Shown here: one piece after another, positions 31,603-42,921 of the stretch
How the letters are laid out: each line of letters opens with the position of its first letter
Numbering within the stretch: the first letter of the stretch is position 1
Assembly (NCBI GenBank): GCA_030280995.1
Contig: JASXTE010000001.1
Span: 14,727,001-14,791,000 of the forward strand
Length of the DNA stretch: 64,000 bases
DNA from: Hemileia vastatrix
Taxonomy: Eukaryota > Basidiomycota > Pucciniomycetes > Pucciniales > Zaghouaniaceae
Reading direction: 5' to 3'
Translations under genes and position numbers: made by a program
The notes under the pieces: generated by a model
What the model was told of the DNA's origin: nothing
Database searches by the model: none
Seen by the model: only the letters and a program-made list of their open reading frames with translations

Positions 31603-33465
31603 ATGGCTGAATTAAATATTTCTACCATCCATGATGAGGAATTGGATCTTATTGATTATGATGCAAATTCTGTAAGTTCTCCTTTGAATACAAAATTTTC
31701 TCAAATTAATCAATTAGTAAACCAAACAGGATGTAGAAATTCAGGAGGTTGAAATCAATAAGGAACATCTTCCCATGGACTCCAAGTCCCAGATACCCCC
31801 TCCTATTAGAGCTTCCAAAATTCTTCAAAATAAAAAAGGTTCCAGTTCAACAACAGATAAACAACCTGTTAACTTAAATCAAGTAGTTGAAGTCAGAGAA
31901 CCTCAAAATAAGGGAAAGGGTAGAGTACTTAGAAGAAAGAATAAGAAGCATGGAAACTTTTCTTCAAGAGAAGAAACATCCACAGGGAGCAAAACCCCTT
32001 CCACAGTGGGCTACTCAACAAAAAGAAAAAGTGGAAGTGTCAAAATGGAAATGGCAATGGCTGAACAACCAATTGGAATCCCTTCAGGCTCAACAAATGC
32101 AGCAGGCTCCTCAAGCAGGACCCTCCAGGCACCAAAAATTCAATACCACCCCTCATCACCCTTACCAAGGAGGCAGAAGAAAGAAAAAAAATCATCTTCA
32201 AATTATTCCAAAACCATGGTAAGGCCTTCCATTTAATCTCAAGTTCTTTTCCTTGTTACTGATTCAGTTCCTTCAGGTAACTCTGGGATGGTAGATAAAA
32301 CCTTGAGATCAGTTTAAGCTGGTTCTAGCAAGAAAAGTGATCTATGTTCTAGTCTTGTAAATACTCCTTTAGTGTTAATTTATACTTCAATGATAAATAT
32401 AGAGATGGCTATTATAGATGAATCAGTTGATCCTGAAGTTCATGAGACTCTTGAAATTCACTCTATATCTCTTTTGAGAAATGCTCCCCATGTAGTAACT
32501 ATTAATGATCAATATTTGAGAGACATCATCACAAAAAAACTATATAATGAATAACTTACAATTGACCCAAAAATTTAATAGCTTGTTAACTGAAAAAGGT
32601 TACCAATCATTGAGAGGAGAGTTGAATAGGGTATCTGATGAATTTTTTAGGTACAAAGTAAATTATGAAATAAAATTAGCTTTGTGAATAAGTATTAGGA
32701 ATGATCTATCCAAAGTACAAGAGACTATGTCTATCTGTTTCCAAGAGTTAGAAGGTCAGAAATTAAATTTGAAAAAATTAAATGACCATTATTCATCTCT
32801 AAAAAATAAGAATCAATAATCTATTGAAACCATCAATGAAACATTAACAAGTATTCCAAGGGTGAAAACTAGGTTAACAAAAATTGAGGAACAATTGAAT
32901 TCATTATTATTTGACCAAAAATACTCTTTCACTTCAGAGAAGGAAACTTTTTCACAGGCTACTCCACATGTACCTGAGCCAAGCTCCTCTAGAGAAGAAT
33001 TAGTACAAGAGGAAGCTGTAGATAGTTCTGAGTTTACATAAAAAATTGATGATGCACCCTGTTCATCTTCAAATGTGTTAAATAATGAGATTACTGCTCA
33101 ATTAGAGAAATTGAAACTTCTTCTTACACAGAGAAAAGTAAGCCACTAGGAAATTACCTCAAATTAGAAAAATTGGCCCAAACTTGACCAATATCCAACA
33201 TTTGATTGTGATTCTTCATCTGATTGGAAACAATTCATATGCAGAATTGATAATCTAAAAAAATCTTATAAACTACCTGATGAAGAAATTGTGTCTAAAC
33301 TTATTTCTTTTTTTTCAAATTTTGCCCTCATGTGGTATGAATCTGTCCTTTTGCATAATAATAATTACTCTTTGGAGGATTGGAAAAAATTAATTAAACC
33401 TCAATTTGGTCGTTCAAAGTTTAGGTTAGCTCAACAAAGGAAGTATGAGGAGTCTAGATATAGCT
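31603..33465 (+). pseudogene. D Gag, 5' part (cut by element A)
   Basis: The ATG at 31603 opens an acidic frame (M-A-E-L-N-I-S, D-E-E-L-D-L-I-D-Y-D). It shifts at CCAAACAGGATG (about 31728), then once more before 31887-32222 (S-E-N-L-K-I-R-E-R-V, F-L-Q-E-K-K, ending F/P-K-P-W at ATGGTAAG). A further frame from 32217 carries coiled-coil sequence and a retrotransposon Gag block (33180-33465, with F-A-L-M-W-Y-E-S-V-L-L). The first and third breaks are shared with element A. It ends where the A LTR begins. Confidence 0.75.
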
Positions 33466-34275
33466 TGTCAAAAGGTCCTGATGGTCTAGAAGATTTTTAA
33501 CAGAGTTCCAAGGGTGGTGATAAGTAGATTTTGGGGTTGCAAAGTCAAAGGTATGTATGAATTATCTTTTCTTTTATTTACTCAATAAAAAGAGGTAATA
33601 TATTTTAAAATTATTATTTATAATTTATTATTTAGAATTACTTTTGTTGTAAGTACTAAAAAACTAAAATTAATAAGTAATTGATTTAATAAATGGTTTG
33701 GTAAAGTAATAAGTAAATAAATGATGATCAAAACAACCAGAAAAGGGGAGGCCTTATATAGGCAAAAGAGAGACAAAGCATGGAGTTAAAATCCTATATA
33801 AAGGAGTATGAAAGAAGAAAAAGAATATTCCAGAAAAAAAAATTCAAATAATAAGGTTGTTCTATAAAGAATTTATTAAAAATGTGTATTTACTGTATAT
33901 GTCAGAAATAAATTGGTTTATTTAAAAATTACTGTAATTTTCATTTTTAAATAAGTAACCTGAATTTCTTGTATCTATTTATTTTTATTTTAATATTAAT
34001 TTTTATTTCAATATTAAATTTTATTTTAATATTAATATTTATTTCTCTTAACCTGCAATTGAGCATGGTGTTAGGAAATAAAAATATAAGAGACATTTAA
34101 TTTTAATTTTAATTATTTACTATTTTTACTTTTTTGTAACTAGTTAATTTATTACAAGTAAATTTAGAGTAAATATATTATAATTAATAATAATATATAA
34201 GAATTAGAAAGGTGTGGCTTCATCCCAGTAAATAATTAATTATTTTACTGGGAAAGTCTAGCAGCCTGGCTGACA
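33466..34275 (-). repeat. 3' LTR of A
   Basis: On the minus strand it starts TGTCAGCCAGGCTGCTAGAC after a GAGTGAGGGAG polypurine tract and ends GGACCTTTTGACA. It cuts the D gag frame; the D ORF reads 11 codons into it before stopping. Confidence 0.85.
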
Positions 34276-34299
34276 CTCCCTCACTCTAAAAAAACAATA

Positions 34300-36045
34300 A
34301 AAAAATTGCTATGATTTTTTCTTTTTATATTTCTTTAGCAGAGTAGGAAGATTAGATATCTCTTTCCCAGGTATCCAAGAATCATATTCTGAAGATTTAT
34401 TCTTTAATATCAATAAGTATTCAGAACCTTTTTCAGAAGTAGCTATTCTGTCATTTAGAATCTTATCGATTTCTGCTGTCTCAGTGATTTTATTAGGGGT
34501 CTTTTTGGTCTTCCCCTCCTTTGGTGAAATAAATCACTATTGGATGTGTAAGGCTTCAAAAGAGATATTGGAAAAACAGGATGTTTTCTGTCATATGGAG
34601 AATACAAAATAACTTCAACTGCATTATCACCAAAAATTTTTCTGAAAACAAATGGACCTACAAATGGGTCTTTTAATTTGTTATTAACTTGTAAATTGAA
34701 GTAGACTGTAGAAATCAGTACCTCATCAACCTTTTTAAAAGTGTATTCTTTATAGAATTTTTCCCATCTCTTCTTCTCATATTTAAAGGATTTTTCAATA
34801 CATTTTTGAGCATGACTTCTGCAAAGCTGTTGCATTTGAAGAAAAAAATTTACATTAGGATGTAAATCCAATTTAGTTAGTTATATTATTATTGGGAATT
34901 TGGGCAGGAGTATTTGGAACATATCCAAGCCAGAGCTCAAGAGGCTTTTTCTGAGTAACGGAATGAACAGTGCTATTATAAGCAAATTCCAAACCAGGAA
35001 GTAAGGTAACCCAATCATGAGTAAATCTGTCATTGTCTTTTTACTCAAGGCCAAAGGTACAATACCTTCTTATCATGTCCTGTAAGGTCTGAATCATTCT
35101 TTCAGCTAATCCATCAGTTTGGGGGTGATTGGCAGTAGATAGTTTCATATCACAACTACAAACATCCATCAGAGACATTCAAAATTCAGAAGTAAATTTA
35201 GGGTCTCTGTCAGAGATTATGGCCTTAGGAAAAACAGCAGATTTAAACATATGAGAACACCACATGAAATCTAATTCTAAAGTGGAAACATCCTTGTGGG
35301 TAGGGATAAATTTACACATTTTTGTGAATCTTTCCACAATAACCCAACAAGAGCTATAACTGTCTTTCCCAGCAATGGGTAATCCTGTTACAAATTCCCT
35401 TTTTATTATCTGCCATGGTGCATCAGCAGTTTCAATATGTTGCATTAATCCAGCTCTTTTACCATTCAATATTTTTGATTTTTGGCAAGAATCAAAAGAT
35501 TCAACATATAGTTTGGTGTCTACAGACATATTAACCCACCAAGCAGTGTTTTTGATTCTGCTCATTGTTTTTTTAAGGTCAAAATGTCCAGCCAATATGT
35601 CATCATGACAAATTTTCAAGATTATCTCTTTCATAGAAGGAGGAATAACAATAACATTACTCAACTTTCTTCTATAATATAGATATCCTTCATCAATTGA
35701 AAATTTACCATTCTCCAAAGCCTTCTGGTACTTTGGTGGAAGGTTTTTAATTATTGCTTGTATTGAAGCATTCTTTGGATCATTTAATATGGTAAATAAC
35801 TTTTTTAAGTCATTGTCCTTATCATATGAATCCAGAATAAGATTTAATAGCTCTTCCTCCATATCAACCACATATATCCCATGAATATGAATAATTTCAT
35901 CTTCAGGAACATATGCAGGATTTAAGTCACCCTTTGGTAAAGGTAACCTTGATAACATATCCACATTTGAGGGAACAATACCATCCCTATGAATTATTTT
36001 CATTCTCCCTCTGTATTCTTGAACAGCCAGCTTCCATCTGAACAT
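34300..36045 (-). pseudogene. A integrase with C-terminal chromodomain
   Basis: Frame 36045-35179 carries H-x3-H of the zinc domain (C-H-D-D-I-L-A-G-H-F), S-F-D-S-C (first zinc Cys now Phe), F-V-T-G-L-P where the first core Asp should be (the preceding residue is E), and I-S-D-R-D-P-K-F with the second Asp. A stop at 35179 and frame changes follow; the Glu region lies at about 35110. The tail 34871-34455 has D-P-F-V-G-P-F-V and V-F-P-I-S-L-L-K-P-Y. A chromodomain follows in another frame (34455-34310: K-G-S-E-Y-L-L, Y-D-S-W-I-P-G), which in chromoviruses targets integration to marked chromatin. Confidence 0.83.
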
Positions 36046-36090
36046 ATGTCTTTAAGGTGTTTTCAAGTTTAAGAGGGATTTAACTGCACT

Positions 36091-36642
36091 TTAGTCAGTG
36101 ACAAGTTCAAATATCTGGTCATCCAGGTAATAATGTAGCTTCTCTAGATCCCCCACTACTGCTAAACACTCTAGTTGAGTGGCACCATATTTTAATTCAC
36201 TATTTCTCAAGGTTCTTGAAATATTACAAATTACTACTTCTGATACTTTATTATTCATCACTTGTTTTTGATGGAGGGTAGCGCCAGGGCCAATAAAACT
36301 GGCATAAGTGTATAAAACAAATGATTGATTAAATTCAGGTAAAGCAAGAATTGGTGCTGACATTAAACAATGTTTCATAGTGTCAAAAGCTCTTTGTCTT
36401 TCACTATTCCAGACAAAAGCAACATCTTTCCTAGTCAATTGGGTAAGGTGTAATGCTATGACTTGATAATTTTTAATATACTGTCTATAGTATCCACACA
36501 TTCCCAAAAAACTCTGGAGCTCTCTAACTGTGGTATGAGCTTTAACCTGTTGTATGGCTGCCACTTTTTTTTGGTAAACACATATCTGTAAACCTGAGAC
36601 AACATGACCAAGCACTCTTAAGGAATGAAACCAAATTTTCAT
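36091..36642 (-). pseudogene. A RNase H
   Basis: The RT-to-RNase H link has V-L-G-H-V-V-S-G-L-Q, F-L-G-M-C-G-Y-Y-R-Q-Y-I and L-T-R-K-D-V-A-F-V-W. RNase H reads L-Y-T-Y-A-S-F-I-G where C has L-Y-T-D-A-S-F-I-G, so the first catalytic Asp is lost. Y-G-A-T-Q-L-E-C-L-A-V carries the Glu and F-E-L-V-T-D the next Asp. It is shifted relative to RT by a frameshift near 36640. Confidence 0.83.
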
Positions 36643-37703
36643 TTCTTCAAAATAAGTGTCATATTTATCACATCCATCTTATGGAACACTTTACAAATGT
36701 GGTTAAGATGGTCCTCAAGTGTTTTTGAGAATATGATGATATCATCAATATAAACCATCAGCCATCCTTCAATTATTTCTTGATGGAATTTGTTATCCAT
36801 AACTTTTTGAAAAACTGAAGGGGAATTTTTAGGGTCAAATGGCATCCTAATATACTTATAAATACCAATATGAGTAGAAATCATCAGAAAATTCTGGGAA
36901 TTCTTCTCAACAGGTACCTGATGATATCCCTTGTTACCATCCAAACAGATGATATATTTAGCACCTTGTAGGGTAGCATGTATAGAGTTAATTCTGGGTA
37001 AAGGATAGATATCATCAACAGTATAAGTTTTCAATGCTCTATAGTCACCACATAGCCTGGCTTTATCTTTCTCATAAGAAATTAGGACAGGTGAGATAAC
37101 ACAATTTTTAGGTGTTTCAACTACCTTTTCAATAATATTTATTTGTAAAAGGGTAGAGATATTGTCTTCAATATATTTTCTATTTGTGGGAGAAGCAGGA
37201 TAAGGCTTCTTCTTTAAACTAGTTGGTGTTTCAGATAATGGGAAAGATAATGAAAGTTTCATTTCTTCTTTTACCAATCCTAATTCATGTGACCCATGAG
37301 CAAAGGCCATAAGAAAAGTTTTTATCAATTGGATGATGGAATCTTTTTCCTCACCAGAAATTTGTTCTCCAAAAGAAGCATTTTCAATTTCAGACACAAG
37401 GGCAGGCATTTCTTTTGTAGATCTTCCTTGATATTGAACTACAGGATGACATGTGTTTACCCCTGGTTTTAATAATTTTTTGAGGGAGGAAATTTTAAAT
37501 TTTCTCTTCCCATTCATCCCCATTGTGAAGCATTTGTTTGAAGGATCCAATTTTATGCCATTCTTGGTTAAAATATTGTTTCCCACAATGAGCCAACTGC
37601 TCAGGTTATCATTTTTTATGACAACAGAATCACATATAGCTCTTACAAAACCATGGTTATATTTGAAAAATACTGTGGCTTTGTATTTACCAATGGGGAG
37701 CAA
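36639..37703 (-). pseudogene. A reverse transcriptase
   Basis: The open frame continues the gag-protease frame after one TAA (37713). Visible RT motifs are I-I-E-K-V-V-E-T-P, R-L-C-G-D-Y-R-A-L, P-L-P-R-I, C-L-D-G-N-K-G-Y-H-Q-V (first Asp), P-F-D-P-K-N-S-P-S-V-F-Q and V-Y-I-D-D-I-I-I-F-S-K-T (catalytic YIDD intact). At 354 residues it is the best preserved RT in the window. It ends with the I-L-K-K stop where RNase H shifts frame. Confidence 0.88.
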
Positions 37704-37712
37704 AACAGAGAC

Positions 37713-39734
37713 TTAACCTCTCCAATTCTCAGAAATGATAGGCATAAGTTTTAATTTATAATATTTTTCCACTGAAGCAAGTGCTTTTTCAGATACTACA
37801 CTTCCTCCAGCTCCAGAATCTAGGACAACCTCAATGTTGTTTCCATTTATCAAGACTGGTGCCTTGAGAGGGGTAATAATAATTGAGCTGTCCTCAAGGT
37901 TTTTTATGATCTCAGAATCCTCTACTGTAGATAAATCATTATTCTCAATATTAATATTATTTAAATAATGAATATCCTCTTCCTGCATAAAATTTTCTTG
38001 GTGAGATTCATATGAAATATTTCTGACACAATCACTTGAAGTATCATTCAGTGCTATTGTGTCATCAGCATGTTCCTCTGTCTGTTCAACAAGATTTATC
38101 TTCTTTTCACAAAAATGGCTTTTCTTCCAAGGCTTGCTGCATTTTAAGCAAGTGTTTGTTGCATACTTTTTGGGTGCAACATGGGCAGAAGGTTTACTAA
38201 CCTTTTCCAGAGGGTTTTTTTGGTGATTGGAGGTTTTATCCAATGAAGTTCTAGGAATGAATCTTCTAGTATCATACTTTTTTTTCAAAAGGATTTCATT
38301 ACAAGTATTAATGAAAAAAGTAGGTTCTCTTGAGAACTCAGTCCTAGCAACTATTAAGTCTCTCAAAGACATAGGTAATTTATATAGGATCATGTCCTTC
38401 CATAACTCAAACTCCATCTTTGGGTCCATCGCCCTCAAGATTTTCACAAGTTTCATCAGAAACTCAATAGGTTTTTCAGTAGAAGAGCTATATCTTGTTT
38501 CTTCTTACTGCCTTTGTTGAGCTATCCTAAACTTGGAACCACCAAATTGTGCTTCAATTAATATCTTCCAATCTTCCCATGAGTAGTCATTTTTATGCAA
38601 GAGAACAGATTCATACCACATTAGGGCTACATTGGTAAATAAAGAAATTAATATTGACACAATTTCCTCATCTGGGAGTTTGTAAGAATTTTTTAGATTA
38701 TTTATCCTTCAAATGAACTTCTGCCAATCAGAGAAAGAGTCACCATCAAATGTTGGATACTGGTCAAGTTTTGGCCAATTCTTTTGATTTGAATTAGTTT
38801 ACTTATTATAAGCTTGTTTCTGAGTGAGAAGGAGCTGTAACTTCTTTAATTGGGCAGTAATCTCATTTTTTAATCCTTCTGTGGATGATCCAGGTACAAC
38901 ATCTAGTTTTGATGGAAACTCAGCGGTATAAACAGGCATTTCTTGCACTAATTTTACTTTGGATGAACTAGGAACAGATACAATTGGGGTATCCTGCTCA
39001 ACAGATTATTTCAAAGAAATTTCAGAAAACTTTTGATCATGTAACAATGAATTCAATTTTTCTTCAATGGTTCTTAACCTAGTTTTCACTCTTGGTATAC
39101 TAGATAAACTCTCATTGATGGTTAAAAAAGATAACTGGTTCTTATTTTTTAAGGATGAATAATGGTTACTCAATCTCTCCAAGTTCATCTTATGTCCCTC
39201 TAGCTCCTGGAAACAGATGGACGCAGTATCTTTTAATTTAGACAAATCATTCTTGACATTTTGCCATAAAGCAACTTTTTTTTCATGAGTTACTTTGTAA
39301 TAAAACAAATCATCAGAAACTATCTGTAACTCACTCTTCAATGCTTGATAACCCTGTTCAGTTAACAAACTATTATATTTCTGAGTCAATTGAATTTTTT
39401 TCATTATATTATTTTGTTTAGAAATAATATCCCTCAAATATTCATCATTAATGTTAGCTACATCTGGAGTATTTCTCAATAGGGAGACAGAATAACTTTC
39501 CAGATTCTCATAAAACTTAGGATCAAGTGTCTCATCAATAATAGCCATATCCCAATTTATCATTGAAGTAGAAATCAAAACCAAAGGATTAGATACATTA
39601 GAATATTGAGCAATTTGTCTTCTACTCTCAGCCTCCACTGGTCTCACAGTCTCATCTCCTCTTCCAGAATTTCCTGAAGGAACTGAATCAGTAACAAGAA
39701 ATGGTACTTGAGATTCAATAGAGGGGCTTACCAT
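37713..39734 (-). pseudogene. A Gag ORF2 and protease
   Basis: One frame from the ATG at 39734 (overlapping the ORF1 stop as ATGGTAA) through RT, with stops at 39006, about 38800 and about 38507. Segments: coiled-coil (39480-39010, heptads such as L-E-R-L-S-N-H-Y-S-S-L-K-N-K), a retrotransposon Gag block (Y-P-T-F-D-G-D-S-F-S-D-W, L-M-W-Y-E-S-V-L-L), a Cys-rich knuckle-like C-L-K-C-x7-H-F-C, an acidic stretch, then the protease site V-L-D-S-G-A-G-G-S-V-V-S near 37800. Confidence 0.8.
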
Positions 39735-40331
39735 GGCTTGGGAAAGAATTTAATGTTATTGTTTTTTCTCTTTCTTCCTCCTTGATAGGGACAAGGAGGT
39801 GTGGGGCTGAAATGATTGGTTCTTGAAGGACCTGCCTGAGGTACTTGTTGCTGTTGTTGTGGTGACAGATAATCCCACTGCCACTTTGAGACTTCCATCT
39901 TTTCTTGTTGCTGGGGGGCCATTTGTTGGAGGGCTCTTGAAGAAGGAGCAGGTTTTCTCTTCTCTTGAAGGAAGAAGTCTATTTTTCTTACCTTGTCTTC
40001 TAGAGAGTCTGTTTTTGACCTCATCTTGAGGTTTTCTGACCTCAACTCCTTGATGTGAGTGGAGAAATTTTTGACTTGCTGATTCAAGGGCATCTTTTTT
40101 ATTTTGAAGCCTTTGGGAAGCTCTTCTGGGGGTTTGATAGAAGGCTTTTGATCTTTAGCAGTTGTCTCCACTAATATTTCCATCTCCTGCATTTCCACAT
40201 CCTGATTGGTCCAGTAATTGATTGATTTGAGCCAGTTTTGTAGTCAAAGGAAAACATATAGAAGAAGCTTCATCATAATCAATTAAACCTAGTTCCTCAT
40301 CACTGCCAGCAGAAGCATCTTGATCAGTCAT
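39728..40331 (-). pseudogene. A Gag ORF0/ORF1
   Basis: The ATG at 40331 opens M-T-D-Q-D-A-S-A-G-S-D-E-E-L, which lines up with the D start. The frame moves +1 at CCAATCAGGATG (about 40205) into the 40198-39728 frame (M-E-M-Q-E-M-E-I, S-E-N-L-K-M-R-S-K, F-L-Q-E-K-R-K), which ends F-F-P-K-P-W followed by TAA. A Gln-rich stretch and a Lys/Arg-rich end precede the stop. A pyrimidine tract with CAG lies just upstream of the ATG. The function is presumably the Gag N-terminal region. Confidence 0.7.
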
Positions 40332-40439
40332 AGTTGTAATTAACCTGAACTGAGAGAAAGAAATAATAAAATTTGATTAGTTATTATTTTTACTTTATTT
40401 AAAGAAAAAAAAGGAAATTTTTTTTCTATAATATAAGTA

Positions 40440-40930
40440 ATTATCAGGATTTTGTAATCAACTGGAATAATTAAAATATAATGTTTTCCAGGACAAAAAA
40501 TCAACTGAAATAATAATCAAAAATATTTTATTAATTAATTTAAGATAATTTTATAACCAGGATTAAAATAAATCAGCTGAAAAAATAAAATAATTTAATA
40601 ATTAGTAATGTAAATTTTGATAATTATCAGGACTAGAATTCAACTGGAGAGTTTAATTACCAGGATTTAATTTCAACTGAAAATAATTTGATTACCAGGA
40701 CTTAATTTCAACTGAAATAATTGAATAACCAGGACTTAATGTAAACTGAAAATAATTTTAATTACCAGGACTTAATGTCAACTGAAATTATTAAATTATC
40801 AGGTCTTGTTGTCAACTGAAATAATTTTATTATAATTAATTCAATTAATTTTAAATATTAATAATTTACTGTCGGGACAATTTTTCAACTGAAACAATAA
40901 TATAAAATTTTAATTTTCAGGACAGAGGTC
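40440..40930 (-). repeat. Tandem leader repeats of A
   Basis: About ten units, read on the plus strand as ACCAGGACTTAATTTCAACT followed by GAAATAAT, spaced 35-60 bases. They are the reverse complement of the D leader unit and occupy the same place between 5' LTR and gag. Confidence 0.78.
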
Positions 40931-41372
40931 AACTAAAATAATTTAAAAAAATAATATAAAATAATTAATTTAAATTTTAATATTACTTATAGGACTAAGA
41001 CCAATATAGTTCTATCTTGGTCAACTAGGGAAAAAAAAACATTTTATTTAACAGGCACCTCCACCTGTGAAATGAGCAAGTTAATGTCACTTACAGAGTG
41101 CTGAGTAAAAAAGATATATGTGGACAATGAAGTATGTAAAATGATCCACAAATAGTAATCAATATAATTACCAAGAATATATATGACTATTACCAATATA
41201 TGAACCTAAATTTTGGAGTGCAGTTTGATTCCCAGTTTCAGCAAAAAAACAAGTCACCTGGTTGATGACGTTTGTTATCTTCTTCATCTACTTGTCTTAT
41301 TGGTACCTTTTTGTTGATGGTCCCTCAGTCACTGGCTTCAAGATATCAATGTGCCGTCAACAATTTGGAAAG

Positions 41373-42174
41373 GGTCCTGATGGTCTAGAAGATTTTTAAC
41401 AGAGATCCAATGGTGGTGATAGGTGGATTTTGGGTTTGCAAAGTCAAAGGTATGTATGAATTATCTTTTCTTTTATTTACTCAATAAAAAGAGGTAATAT
41501 ATTTTATAATTATTATTTATAATTGATTATTTAGAATTACTTTTGTTGTAAGTACTAAAAAACAAAAATTAATAAGTAATTGATTTAAAAAATGGTTTGA
41601 GAAATTAATAAGTAAATAAATGATGATCAAAACAACCAGAAAAGGGGAGGCCTTATATAGGCAAAAGAGAGACAAAGCATGGAGTTAAAATCCTATATAC
41701 AGGAGTATGAAAGAAGAAAAAGAATATTTCAGAAAAATAATTTCAAATAATAAGGTTTTTCTATAAAGAATGTATTAAAGATGTGTATTTACTGTATATG
41801 TCAGAAATAAATTGTTTTATTTAAAAATTACTGTAATTGTCATTTTTAAATAAGTAATTTGAATTTCTTGTATCTATTTATTTTTATTTTAATATTAATT
41901 TTTATTTAAATATTAAATTTTATTTTAATATTAATATTTATTTCTCTTAACCTGTCATTGAGCACAGTGTTAGGAAATAAAAATATAAGGGACATTTGAT
42001 ATTAATTTTAATTATTTACTAATTTCACTGTTTTTTAAATAGTTAATTTATTACAAGTAAATTTAGAGTAAATATATTATTATTAATAATAATATATAAG
42101 AATTAAAAAGGTGTGGCTTCATCTCAGTAAATAATTAATTATCTTACTGGGTAAGTCTAGCAGCCTGGCTGACA
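41373..42174 (-). repeat. 5' LTR of A, missing its last 8 bases
   Basis: It matches the A 3' LTR from TGTCAGCC (42174) down to CATCAGGACC (41373), but the terminal TTTTGACA and the first bases of the primer site are absent. The leader then resumes at TTTCCAAATTG, homologous to CTTCCAAATAG downstream of the D primer site. Confidence 0.82.
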
Positions 42175-42915
42175 TGTCTCATCCTCTACAGAAAAAACTA
42201 TTGAGCTCCTTATGAAACTAGAAAAAATCCTGAGAGCAATGGATCCAAGGATGGATTATGAACTATGGAATGAAACAATCCTTCATAAATTGCAAATGTC
42301 CTTAAGAAACAGAATTTTTGGAAGAACTGAATTCTCAAGGGAGCATTCTTCTTTATTTATACTTTTAATGAAGTCCTTTTGAATAACAGGTATGACTCTA
42401 GGAATTTCATCCCTAGAACTTCAATGGAGAAAACCTCCAATTACCAACAAAAACTTCCTGAAAAAGTTGGTAAACCTTCTTCCCCTGTTGCACTTAAAAA
42501 ATATGCAACAAAAACTTGCTTTAAATGCAGAAAGCCTTTGCAGAAAGGCCATGTTTTTAAAAAGAAAATAAACCATGTTGAACAAACAGAGGAGCCTTCT
42601 GATGACACAGTTTCACTGGATGATACTTCAAGAGATTGTGCCAGAAACATTTCTTATGAATCACACAAGGAAATCTTGATGCTGGAGGAAGATATTCAAT
42701 ATTTGAATAGTATTGACATTGATAACAATGATTTTTCCACAGTTGAAGATACTGAAATCATAAGAGATATTGAGGACACCTCAATAATTATTACCCCTCT
42801 CAAGGCACCATTCTTGATTAATGGTAAAAACATTGAGTCTGTTTTATATTCTGGAGCTGGAGGAAGTGTTGTATCTGAAAAAGCACTTGCTTTAGTTTTT
42901 CAGGATTATAAATAA
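42175..42915 (+). pseudogene. D Gag 3' part and protease
   Basis: It resumes the D gag after element A (M-K-L-E-K-I-L-R-A-M-D-P-R) and continues in 42379-42915 with C-F-K-C-R-K-P-x4-H, the acidic block, and the protease site. There V-L-Y-S-G-A-G-G-S-V-V-S has Tyr for the catalytic Asp seen in A (V-L-D-S-G-A). Frame changes lie near 42340. The stop is at 42913. Confidence 0.78.
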
Positions 42916-42921
42916 AAACTT

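Larger units (their letters stand above)
33466..42174 (-). mobile_element. Chromovirus A nested in D, opposite strand
   Basis: The two LTRs (33466-34275 and 41373-42174) match closely, including AATTATCTTTTCTTTTATTT and GCAGCCTGGCTGACA. Between them, on the minus strand, lie leader repeats, gag, protease, RT, RNase H, integrase and a chromodomain. The bordering five bases are TAGCT (left) and TGTCT (right), at best a decayed duplication. Same family as D, since every domain aligns, but better preserved. Confidence 0.88.

Noticed and set aside
29821..33465. Treating 29821-33465 and 42175-47118 as two separate chromoviruses
   Set aside because: The gag sequence is continuous across element A, and LTRs are found only at the outer ends, so one interrupted element explains both.
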